A DNA stretch of 12,718 nucleotides, taken from the NCBI GenBank assembly GCA_026770585.1, contig MU646342.1, positions 426,410-439,127 on the forward strand. Reading direction: 5' to 3'. Source of the stretch: Baffinella frigidus. Its lineage: Eukaryota; Cryptophyceae; Cryptomonadales; Baffinellaceae. Made by a program: the position numbers and the translations under genes. Shown one piece after another: positions 5,516 through 10,020 of this stretch. The notes beneath the pieces were generated by a model that did no database searches, was not told where the DNA came from, and was given only the letters and a program-made list of their open reading frames with translations. The number at the start of each line of letters is the position of its first letter. Position 1 is the first letter of the stretch.

Positions 5516-5579
5516 CGCGGGCGCGCGTCGAAGCGGGCAGGGGGCGAGACGCAGCACACGGACGCCGCGAAAGCCACTG
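5502..5579 (+). pseudogene. Exon-like block E5, plus-strand copy with 8-bp deletion
   Basis: Matches the inverted copy at 4829-4914 but lacks TATGAGCA after GTCGAAGCG, which shifts the frame. The 3' end GACGCCGCGAAAGCCACTG is followed by GTGCTGAACCCTACACCC, a donor joined to telomere-like spacer. Short pieces of its 5' side (VSRGTRA-like, GTSAGCAGGGGC) recur at about 4636, 5109, 5381 and 5455. Confidence 0.5.
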
Positions 5580-5587
5580 GTGCTGAA

Positions 5588-5607
5588 CCCTACACCCTAC
5601 ACCCTAC

Positions 5608-5677
<70 letters not shown>

Positions 5678-5735
5678 ACCCCAAACCCCAAATCCCAAAC
5701 CCTCAACCCCACACCCCAAACCCCAAACCCTGATC
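5588..5735. repeat. Telomere-like array with ten perfect CTCAACC heptamers
   Basis: Bases 5611-5680 are ten uninterrupted copies of CTCAACC (TTGAGGG phase on the other strand), a one-base variant of the telomere heptamer. Before them lie three CCCTACA units and after them CCCCAAA and CCCAAAT variants. It forms the spacer between E5 and E6 and is the purest variant run in the window. Confidence 0.95.
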
Positions 5736-5740
5736 CATAA

Positions 5741-5781
5741 GCAGGGTGCGGGCCCATCTGCCAGATGGGCCCGCACCCTGC
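5741..5781. repeat. Perfect 41-bp palindrome built from the start of E6
   Basis: GCAGGGTGCGGGCCCATCTG (5741-5760), one C, then its exact reverse complement (5762-5781). The left arm is the acceptor and first 16 bases of block E6, which continues normally at 5862 and 6116. The right arm turns back on itself and continues into CCCTAACCCC. Twenty paired bases with a 1-base loop make a very stable hairpin. Confidence 0.97.
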
Positions 5782-5861
5782 ACCCTAACCCCTACACCCT
5801 ACACCCTACACCCTACGCTCAAACCCTGAACCCTCAACCCTTAAACCTCAACCCGAAACAG

Positions 5862-5920
5862 GGTGCGGGCCCATCTGCCAGCTGCGCAACCTTGTGACCA
5901 ACATGAAGGCCGGGCAGTGA
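5862..5920 (+). pseudogene. Putative terminal exon-like block E6, copy 1 (CGPICQLRNLVTNMKAGQ-stop)
   Basis: After AAACAG, the frame GG TGC GGG CCC ATC.. reads CGPICQLRNLVTNMKAGQ and stops at TGA (5918-5920). Its starting phase (two bases of a split codon) complements the phase-1 end of E5 (..KAT + G), giving ..KATG-CGPIC... About 30 bases after the stop, a poly(A)-signal-like AATAAA occurs (5952). An alternative frame (VRAHLPAAQPCDQHEG) is also open, so the reading is inferred. Family not recognised. Confidence 0.5.
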
Positions 5921-5956
5921 AGGGGGGGGGTCGTGATGTTATGGTTGTCCAATAAA

Positions 5957-6015
5957 CTTCATCAAGGCGACGACACTCGATGGTTGGATGAGGAGTGCTG
6001 TTGCGGTGCGGGCGT
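5957..6015 (+). repeat. Repeat of unknown role (ATCAAGGCGACGACACTCGA), copy 1
   Basis: ATCAAGGCGACGACACTCGA then TGGTTGGATGAGGAGTGC, nearly identical to 6471-6511 (ATCAAGGAGACGACACTCGA..). Two frames stay open in both copies (IKETTLDGWVRSA and DQGDDTRWLGEEC). Both copies are followed within about 15 bases by the left end of a main-family MITE. It could be another exon scrap. Confidence 0.55.
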
Positions 6016-6018
6016 ACT

Positions 6019-6047
6019 GTACAGGGGTGCCTCGCTCATACGAAACA
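6019..6047. mobile_element. Main MITE family, solo left end
   Basis: GTACAGGGGTGCCTCGCTCA then TACGAAAC matches the left terminus, then breaks directly into CCCTACACCC telomere-like repeat. There is no right arm. Confidence 0.8.
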
Positions 6048-6110
6048 CACCCTACACCCTACACCCTACATCCTACACCCTAAGCCCCAAACCCTGAACT
6101 CCAAACCGTA
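6048..6110. repeat. Degenerate telomere-like spacer before E6 copy 2
   Basis: CCCTACA heptamers, then CCCTAAGCCCCAAACCCTGA variants, ending CCGTAAGCAG. The same kind of lead precedes E6 copies 0 and 1, so spacer and exon-like block were duplicated together. Confidence 0.85.
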
Positions 6111-6115
6111 AGCAG

Positions 6116-6174
6116 GGTGCGGGCCCATCTGCCAGCTGCGCAACCTTGTGACCAACATGAAGGCCGGGCAGTGA
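6116..6174 (+). pseudogene. Putative terminal exon-like block E6, copy 2
   Basis: Identical to copy 1 over all 59 bases, through the TGA (6172-6174). AAGCAG precedes it. It is followed by GGGGTGGGGGGGTCATGATG then TCATGGTTGTCCAATAAACTT, close to the sequence after copy 1. The flanks diverge after AATAAACTTC. An identical block in diverged flanks suggests a recent duplication or conservation of the exon. Confidence 0.52.
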
Positions 6175-6392
6175 ACGGGGTGGGGGGGGTCATGATGTCA
6201 TGGTTGTCCAATAAACTTCCACATGCTGCGCAGTGTGCCATCACTGTACCCCATCACTGTACCCCGTGTCGGCCGCTCATTCGGGCATTTTCCGGATGGA
6301 TTCTAACTCCACCTCCTACGGACCTGTATGGGGGAGTGCTGTCGCTTCGACTTCTACCTCTGTCTCAGACTATTTGGTGTTTCCAGGCTCGT
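6175..6392. other. Mostly unique sequence downstream of E6
   Basis: Contains AATAAA at about 6211 and a small direct duplication CATCACTGTACCC (near 6238-6262). Two plus-strand ORFs pass through without a recognisable motif. No inverted repeat or telomere-like repeat was seen. Confidence 0.5.
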
Positions 6393-6451
6393 TTCATTTT
6401 GTGTGAGACGTACCTTTGTGTGAGACGGTTCATTTTGTGTGAGACGTACCT
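6393..6451. repeat. 36-bp period direct repeat (TTCATTTTGTGTGAGACG)
   Basis: TTCATTTTGTGTGAGACGTA then CCT starts at 6393 and again at 6429. The intervening TTTGTGTGAGACGG is a partial third copy. The 36-base period keeps the frame and reads FILCETYL twice. Confidence 0.9.
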
Positions 6452-6518
6452 CGTCACCTCCTACAACCTTGATCAAGGAGACGACACTCGATGGCTGGGT
6501 GAGGAGTGCGGACTGCAT

Positions 6519-6743
6519 GTACAGGGGTACCTCGATCATAAGACAGAGCCCCTGCCCTAGCCAGGACCATTATCCCTTAAGTGGCGAGCCAGGACCACTA
6601 TCCCTCAAGTGGCGAGGCAGCCATGAGGTCCTAGGCAGGTCCTGAAACCGCCTCCCCCTAGGACCCTACAGTAGGCCTATGCCTAGGGCCCTATGGTGGT
6701 CCTAGGGGGTGGGCGGTTTCTTATGAGCGAGGTACCCCTGTAC
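6519..6743. mobile_element. Main MITE family, copy 2, carrying a nested insertion
   Basis: Outer ends GTACAGGGGTACCTCG and CGAGGTACCCCTGTAC match the family, and the right half (from about 6645, GAAACCGCCTCCCCCTAGG) is typical. Between the left end and the core lie about 80 bases with two copies of TATCCCTTAAGTGGCGAG (6571 and 6599) and GGTCCTAGGCAGGTCCT, which belong to the TATCCCTTAAG family. I read this as one element family inserted into, or recombined with, the other. GTAC flanks both ends. Confidence 0.85.
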
Positions 6744-6788
6744 ATCCAACCTGTCGAGGCTGAGTGCCCTCTCCTCCCCCCAGGACCC

Positions 6789-6994
6789 TATCCCTTAAGT
6801 GGAGAGTAGGCGCATCCCTTGAGTGGCGAGTAGGCTCATATGCCCTACGGTAGGGCCCTAGGACCTACCTAGGGCGAGTTAGGGCGAATAATCGCCCGTC
6901 TGTCACTTAAGGGTTATACGCCCTACCGTAGGGCCCTAGGACCTGCCTAGAAACACTTGGGGGTCAATTTGGACCCCCTCGCCATTAAGGGATA
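6789..6994. mobile_element. TATCCCTTAAGTGG element, long form
   Basis: Begins TATCCCTTAAGTGGAGAG and ends CTCGCCATTAAGGGATA. The interior contains two direct copies of GCCCTACSGTAGGGCCCTAG then GACCTRCCTAG (6842 and 6921), also present in the short form at 8970-9074. A second TCCCTTGAGTGGCGAG lies at 6815. It may be two short elements merged tail to tail. Confidence 0.75.
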
Positions 6995-7015
6995 CATGTA
7001 CTGTACATATGTACC

Positions 7016-7137
7016 TACAGGGGTACCTCGCTCATAAGAAAGCGCCTCCTCCTAGGACCCTATAGTAGGCCTATGCCAAGGGAACTTATGGTGGTCCTAG
7101 GGGGGGGGTGCTTTCTTATGAGCGAGGAACCCCTGCA
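7016..7137. mobile_element. Main MITE family, copy 3
   Basis: TACAGGGGTACCTCGCTCAT to ATGAGCGAGGAACCCCTGCA, 122 bases, with the usual core. Mutations include GGAACCCC for GGTACCCC and a changed centre (CCAAGGGAACTTATGG), so it is somewhat older than copies 4 to 6. Confidence 0.93.
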
Positions 7138-7143
7138 CCCATT

Positions 7144-7200
7144 CTAGTTCGTGCCTCCCTCGGCACACTGTTCGTGCGCGACAATAAGGTGCTGCTTTCA
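7144..7200 (+). other. Short exon-like stretch (LVRASLGTLFVRDNKVLLS-stop)
   Basis: CTA GTT CGT GCC TCC CTC GGC ACA CTG TTC GTG CGC GAC AAT AAG GTG CTG CTT TCA TAG lies between two MITEs. The composition looks protein-like, but there is only one copy and no clear splice signal, so support is weak. Confidence 0.22.
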
Positions 7201-7350
7201 TAGGCTAACAGACTAAAACTGGGGTAGTTAGGCCTACGGTATTGACTACGGTAGGCCGTAGGGGCCTAGGGGGGTTTCTACGAAAAACCCTACGGCCTAC
7301 CGTAGGTAATACCGTAGGCCTAAGTACCCCATTTTTAGTCCGTTACCCTA
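7201..7350. mobile_element. TAGGGTAACGG-family MITE, copy 2
   Basis: A hairpin with arms of about 60 bases. The left arm has TAACAGACTAAAACTGGGGT, AGTTAGGCCTACGGTATTG, and CTACGGTAGGCCGTAGGG; the right arm is the reverse complement and ends GTCCGTTACCCTA. Related to 2420-2578 but with a different, shorter centre. Confidence 0.88.
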
Positions 7351-7398
7351 CTAGCTTGAAAATCCTTCCCGTCTCTGGGGTGCCCACCAAGTTGTACC

Positions 7399-7523
7399 TA
7401 CAGGGGTACCTCGATTACAAGAAAACGCCCACCCCCCTAGTAGGACCACCATAGGGCCCTAGGCATAGCCCTACCGTAGGGTCCTAGGGGGGGGCGGTTT
7501 CTTATGAGCGAGGTACCCCTGTA
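7399..7523. mobile_element. Main MITE family, copy 4 (asymmetric arms)
   Basis: The left arm has the variant TACAGGGGTACCTCGATTAC then AAGAAAACGCC, whereas the right arm has GGCGGTTTCTTATGAGCGAG then GTACCCCTGTA. The two arms therefore belong to different subtypes of the family (ATTACAAG against CTCATAAG). TAC flanks both ends. Confidence 0.93.
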
Positions 7524-7524
7524 C

Positions 7525-7700
7525 TGACCGACGAGGGGGGCGCAGCTACCAGACGCCTCTCTCCTCCATAGCAGGTATCAGCCTACCGTAGGTGCCTAGG
7601 GTTGAGGTGGGTACCCCTGTGACCATCATAATTGCTGACCGACAATGGGGGCGGAGCTGCATGTCCGAGACACCCCTCTCCTCTCAACCACAGCGCGACT
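7525..7700. repeat. Degenerate repeat (CTGACCGACAATGGGGGCGG), two of three copies
   Basis: Copies at about 7525-7576 and 7633-7700, with a third at 8306-8380. Each has CTGRCCRACRAGGGGGGC, then a GAGAC or CAGACG element, then a pyrimidine-rich stretch ending in an AG (CTCCATAGCAG, CTCAACCACAG, CTCCACCACCGAAG). The final AG with its pyrimidine tract looks like a splice acceptor on the plus strand. Between the copies lies a main-family remnant (7575-7623). Confidence 0.6.
7575..7623. mobile_element. Main MITE family, decayed right-half remnant
   Basis: GCCTACCGTAGGTGCCTAGG then GTTGAGGTGGGTACCCCTGT fits the end of the family core and the right terminus, with the TTTCTTATGAGC part deleted. Confidence 0.55.
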
Positions 7701-7796
7701 TCACATGCCAAGAGATAGCATGCGCTGTGCTGTGACCGTCGTCCCCGGATGAGGGAGTCCTTGGTGTGTCACACGAAACACATCCCCGCAGGGATC

Positions 7797-7892
7797 GCAC
7801 CCTACACCCTGAACTCGAAACTGCAAACCGTGAACCGTGAACCGTAAACCCTGGGTGTACCCCCCAACCCCTAAACCCCTCAGGGATCGAGC
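7797..7892. repeat. Degenerate telomere-like repeat flanked by CAGGGATCG
   Basis: CGCACCCTACACCCTGAACT, CGTGAACCGTGAACCGTAAA and CCCCTAAACCCCT are heavily mutated telomere-like heptamers. CAGGGATCG occurs on both sides (7789 and 7881), which suggests a direct repeat enclosing the spacer. The minus-strand ORFs over this region have no recognisable motif. Bases 7624-7796 otherwise hold nothing clear. Confidence 0.65.
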
Positions 7893-7940
7893 AGGTGCGG
7901 TTGCGACCACTGCTCTCAAAGACACGCCCCAAGTCACAAC

Positions 7941-8099
7941 AGGGTCCTAGGGTGAGGTGGTGTCTTGTGAGCGAGGTACAGGGGTACCTCGCTCATAAGA
8001 AACTGCCCCCCCCCCCTAGGGCCACCGCAGAGCCCTAGGCATAGGCCTACTGTAGGGTCCTAGGGGGGTGCGGTTTCTTATGAGCGAGGTACCCCTGTA
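7941..8099. mobile_element. Main MITE family, copy 5, joined to a second right half
   Basis: The complete copy is 7977-8099 (TACAGGGGTACCTCG..CGAGGTACCCCTGTA). Directly before it, 7941-7980 reads GGTCCTAGGGTGAGGTGG then TGTCTTGTGAGCGAGGTACA, the right half of another copy sharing the TACA. The junction GAGCGAGGTAC-AGGG-GTACCTCGCTC is itself a perfect palindrome. After the element CCCTGTAG is repeated (8092 and 8101). Confidence 0.92.
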
Positions 8100-8106
8100 G
8101 CCCTGT

Positions 8107-8160
8107 AGAGCCCAGTGGTAGTCCTAGGAGGAGGGCCACGTCTCATCATCGAGCTACCCA
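8107..8160. mobile_element. Main MITE family, heavily decayed right half
   Basis: GAGCCCAGTGGTAGTCCTAG, GAGGAGGGCC, and CATCATCGAGCTACCC follow the right-half consensus with many changes. It forms the left flank of the next complete copy. Confidence 0.5.
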
Positions 8161-8167
8161 TCCTACT

Positions 8168-8290
8168 GTACAGGGGTACCTCGATTACAAGAAAACGCCT
8201 CCCCGTAGGACCCTACAGTAGGCCTATGCCTAGGGCCCTATGGTCGTCCTAGGGGGGTGACGTTTTCTTGTAATCGAGGTACCCCTGTAC
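8168..8290. mobile_element. Main MITE family, copy 6, nearly perfect palindrome
   Basis: GTACAGGGGTACCTCGATTA then CAAGAAAACG on the left and its exact reverse complement on the right (CGTTTTCTTGTAATCGAG then GTACCCCTGTAC). Both arms are the ATTACAAG subtype. The flanks repeat CCCATCCTACTGTA (8157-8170 and 8290-8303), a 14-base direct repeat overlapping the ends. This is the best-preserved copy in the window. Confidence 0.95.
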
Positions 8291-8305
8291 CCATCCTACT
8301 GTAGG

Positions 8306-8629
8306 TTCTGGCCAACAAGGGCGGCAGAGCCACGAGACACCCCTTAGCTCTCCACCACCGAAGTCACAACACTGCGACGCTGCATTACACATATCGCCGC
8401 ACACTCACCCCCCCCCCCCGCTCACCTCTCACCGTTTCTAAACTCTCTCTCACTGCCCCGACTCCGGACGCTTCGCCCACCTGTAAGCATCAGCGGCACC
8501 CTCGCACGCAGTACCCTCTTTGCCAACAGCTGCGAGACGGCTGCAGGGTTCCAGCAGCAGTACAACGCAAGGCAGTCACCTCGGACAGTTGGCTTCGGCG
8601 TCCGCGTGACCGGTCACGCGGGCGTTCAC
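8306..8629 (+). other. Gene-poor stretch with one long open frame and no start codon
   Basis: After the third copy of the CTGACCGAC repeat (8306-8380), a plus-strand frame is open from about 8435 to a stop near 8670. It includes STLFANSCETAAGFQQQYNA and RQSPRTVGFGVRVTGHAGVH. The composition is protein-like, but its left side overlaps the first 52-bp direct repeat and there is no ATG. It could be a decayed exon. Function not recognised. Confidence 0.25.
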
Positions 8630-8683
8630 GTAACCGTTTCTAAACTCTCTCACTGCCCCGACTCCTGACGTTTTGCCCACCTG
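8430..8683. repeat. 52-bp direct repeats flanking about 150 bases
   Basis: ACCGTTTCTAAACTCTCTCT then CACTGCCCCGACTCC and GCCCACCTGT occur at 8430-8483 and 8632-8683 with few differences. The second copy runs directly into the telomere-type array. The pair could have been formed by segmental duplication at the array's edge. Confidence 0.88.
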
Positions 8684-8892
8684 TTTGGGTTTAGGGTTTA
8701 GGGTTTAGGGTTTAGGGTTTAGGGTTTAGGGTTTAGGGTTTAGGGTTTAGGGTTTAGGGTTTAGGGTTTGGGGTTTAGGGTTCAGGGTTTAGGGTTTTAG
8801 GGTTTTAGGGTTTTAGGGTTTTAGGGTTTAGCGTTGAAGATTTAGGGTTTAGGGTTTGGGGTTTAGGGTTTAGGGTTTAGGGTGTAGGGTTC
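8684..8892. repeat. Interstitial telomere-type array (TTTAGGG)n with a TTTTAGGG block
   Basis: Eleven perfect TTTAGGG units at 8690-8766, then single TTTGGGG and TTCAGGG variants, then four consecutive octamers TTTTAGGG (8795-8826), then TTTAGCG, TTGAAGA and further TTTAGGG units to 8889. G-rich on the plus strand. TTTAGGG is the plant/alga-type telomere unit. Both sides continue into ordinary sequence, so this is an internal array, not a chromosome end. Confidence 0.97.
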
Positions 8893-8893
8893 A

Positions 8894-8950
8894 GAAAGTG
8901 CGGGGGTTACTCGAAAGTGCGGGCTACTCGGAAGTACGGGTTGCTCGGGA
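8894..8950. repeat. Three copies of an 18-19 bp repeat after the array
   Basis: GAAAGTGCGGGGGTTACTC, GAAAGTGCGGGCTACTCG and GAAGTACGGGTTGCTCGG follow each other. Confidence 0.85.
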
Positions 8951-8969
8951 AGAGGAAGTGAGGTTTCTG

Positions 8970-9074
8970 TATCCCTTACGTGGCCAGTAGGCGCATACGC
9001 CCTACCGTAGGGCCCTAGGACCTGCCTAGGACCTCTTGCTCCGCAAATGTGAGGGCCTGGCCACTTAAGGGATA
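8970..9074. mobile_element. TATCCCTTAAG element, short form (105 bp)
   Basis: TATCCCTTACGTGGCCAG at the left and its reverse complement CTGGCCACTTAAGGGATA at the right, one mismatch in 18. The interior has GCCCTACCGTAGGGCCCTAG then GACCTGCCTAGGACC, also seen twice in the long form at 6789-6994. No coding sequence. Confidence 0.88.
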
Positions 9075-9138
9075 GGGGAGCTGGGATCCTCCGAAGTCAG
9101 GGCTAATTCCAAATAAGGTTGACAATCCTCTCACGTGG

Positions 9139-9250
9139 GGTCTGGTGTTTAGGGTTTGAGTTGAGGGTGTAGAGGTTTAGGTTTCGGGTGTAGGGTTTGG
9201 GATCTAGGGTTTAGGGGTTCGGGGTGTACATATAGGGGTTAGGGGTGTAC
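9139..9250. repeat. Degenerate telomere-like repeat, G-rich on the plus strand
   Basis: GGTTTGAGTTGAGGGTGTAG, GTTTCGGGTGTAGGG, and GGGTGTACATATAGGGGTTA: mutated TTTAGGG, TGTAGGG and TTGAGGG units. Opposite orientation to the telomere-like spacers of the left part. It ends at the GT-like boundary of the minus-strand block at 9251. Confidence 0.75.
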
Positions 9251-9309
9251 ATGCGCTCAGTCAGGTAGAACATGACGCAGATGGATCCGACTGATCCGAA
9301 GAACACCAG
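9251..9309 (-). pseudogene. Minus-strand exon-like block M1, copy (LVFFGS..VMFYLTERM)
   Basis: On the minus strand CTG GTG TTC TTC GGA TCA GTC GGA TCC ATC TGC GTC ATG TTC TAC CTG ACT GAG CGC AT, then GTACACCCCTAACCCC. It matches the complete copy at 10435-10516 except for the missing 5' part. Hydrophobic residues dominate, consistent with a membrane segment. The downstream GTAC leads into telomere-like C-rich spacer on that strand. Confidence 0.5.
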
Positions 9310-9566
9310 CTAAACCCGACACCCTGAAGCCTAGGCCCTACACCCAACACCAGCACGAACACGGGAACTATCCGACGTCTCGCCGGTGGTGTACCGCGTG
9401 CTGAGGGGTCAAAAAATGATCACGTTTCCTCCCGGTTTTCCCGGGGGAAACGTGATCATTTCCCCACAAATGTTTAAAACGCCCTGTTGGGTTAGGCCAC
9501 GGTGCTGGGTTAGGCCAGTTGACTTAAGAATGCTCAAAATACTGGGTTGGGCCACGGCACCCGCGA

Positions 9567-9670
9567 GTGGGTCACTGAGCGCATGTACCCCCCTAACCCC
9601 TAACCACCAACCCCTGCACCAGCCCCTCACCCTGCACTCCTCCAAGCACTTGTGTATGTGAAATCCGAAA
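9567..9670. repeat. Partial third copy of the foldback arm
   Basis: GTCACTGAGCGCATGTACCC through TGCACTCCTCCAAGCACTTG to GAAATCCGAAA matches 10801-10900 in the same orientation. It stops before the GCGTAAATCCTGAAGCC part of the arm. Confidence 0.9.
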
Positions 9671-9677
9671 CACCCCT

Positions 9678-9823
9678 GGGTGGGTGGGTGGGTGCCGTGG
9701 CGTAACACAACACCGTGGCCTAACCCAACACAGGTGAGGGTTCTTGCTAAATCGTGATCATTTCCCCACAATTTTTTCAAACGTGGGTGGGTGGGTGGGT
9801 GCCCGTGGGTGGGTGGGTGCCGT
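9678..9823. repeat. GGGT repeat runs (quadruplex-prone)
   Basis: (GGGT)4 at about 9678-9693 and two more runs at 9784-9802 and 9805-9820. The second pair lies between inverted copies of GTGATCATTTCCCCACA and would form the loop of that hairpin. Confidence 0.85.
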
Positions 9824-9887
9824 AAAAAATGTGGGGAAATGATCACGTTTTCCCCGGGAAAAACGGGAGGAAACGTGATCATTTGCC

Positions 9888-9935
9888 TAACCCAACACCG
9901 TGGCCTAACCCAGCACCGTGGCCTAACCCAACACC
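9888..9935. repeat. 17-18 bp repeat GGCCTAACCCARCACCGT
   Basis: Three tandem copies here in this orientation; reverse-oriented tandem copies (GGTTAGGCCACGGTG) lie at about 9487-9520 and 10741-10790, and two more near 9700-9735. The orientation switches around the composite element and the foldback. Confidence 0.85.
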
Positions 9936-9940
9936 GGTGA

Positions 9941-9980
9941 GGGTTCTTTCACGAGAAGAAAACACGGTGTCTCGTGGTCC
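9941..9980 (-). pseudogene. Minus-strand fragment M2, copy (..TTTTCTTCTCGTGAAAG)
   Basis: On the minus strand GAGACACCGTG then TTTTCTTCTCGTGAAAGAA. Similar fragments with the order TTTTCTT-(C/G)T-(C/T)-RTG-RAA occur at 10598-10634, 11386-11420 and 11815-11850, each beside telomere-like sequence. Frames vary between copies (FLLV, FLVMK, FLLME). Probably decayed copies of one short exon. Function unknown. Confidence 0.35.
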
Positions 9981-10020
9981 GTGGTCGACACGGCACGGTG
10001 CCCTTTCATCGGCAGATAAC

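Larger units (their letters stand above)
4795..5615. repeat. Large inverted duplication carrying exon-like block E5
   Basis: About 115 bases at 5501-5615 recur in reverse complement at about 4795-4914, including the E5 block, its GT and the CCCTACACCC spacer. The plus copy lacks 8 bases (TATGAGCA) present in the minus copy. The arms are separated by almost 600 bases that hold two MITEs. This places one E5 copy on each strand. Confidence 0.85.
9414..9884. mobile_element. Composite element with hairpin ends (AAATGATCACGTTT)
   Basis: Each end is itself a hairpin: 9414-9461 has perfect 16-base arms and 9837-9884 has 14-base arms. The two hairpins, with adjacent CCCCACA(A)ATG.TT, are inverted relative to each other over about 60 bases. 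Inside lie a partial copy of the foldback arm (9567-9670), GGGTTAGGCCACGGTG repeats, (GGGT)n runs and a third CGTGATCATTTCCCCACA (9753). The 157-residue minus-strand ORF spanning it begins and ends with the same hairpin translation and is not a gene. Confidence 0.75.

Noticed and set aside
5152-8290. Main-family elements as introners with their own splice sites
   Set aside because: The element ends (TACAGGGG..CCCCTGTA) do not offer GT at one end and AG at the other in a consistent position, and no copy interrupts a recognisable exon. Kept as MITE-like.
8684-8892. A true chromosome end
   Set aside because: Only about 200 bases, with variants, and ordinary sequence continues on both sides.
9409-9882. 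Minus-strand ORF of 157 residues
   Set aside because: It starts and ends with translations of the same hairpin and crosses GGGT runs and the foldback-arm copy. No domain or codon signal.
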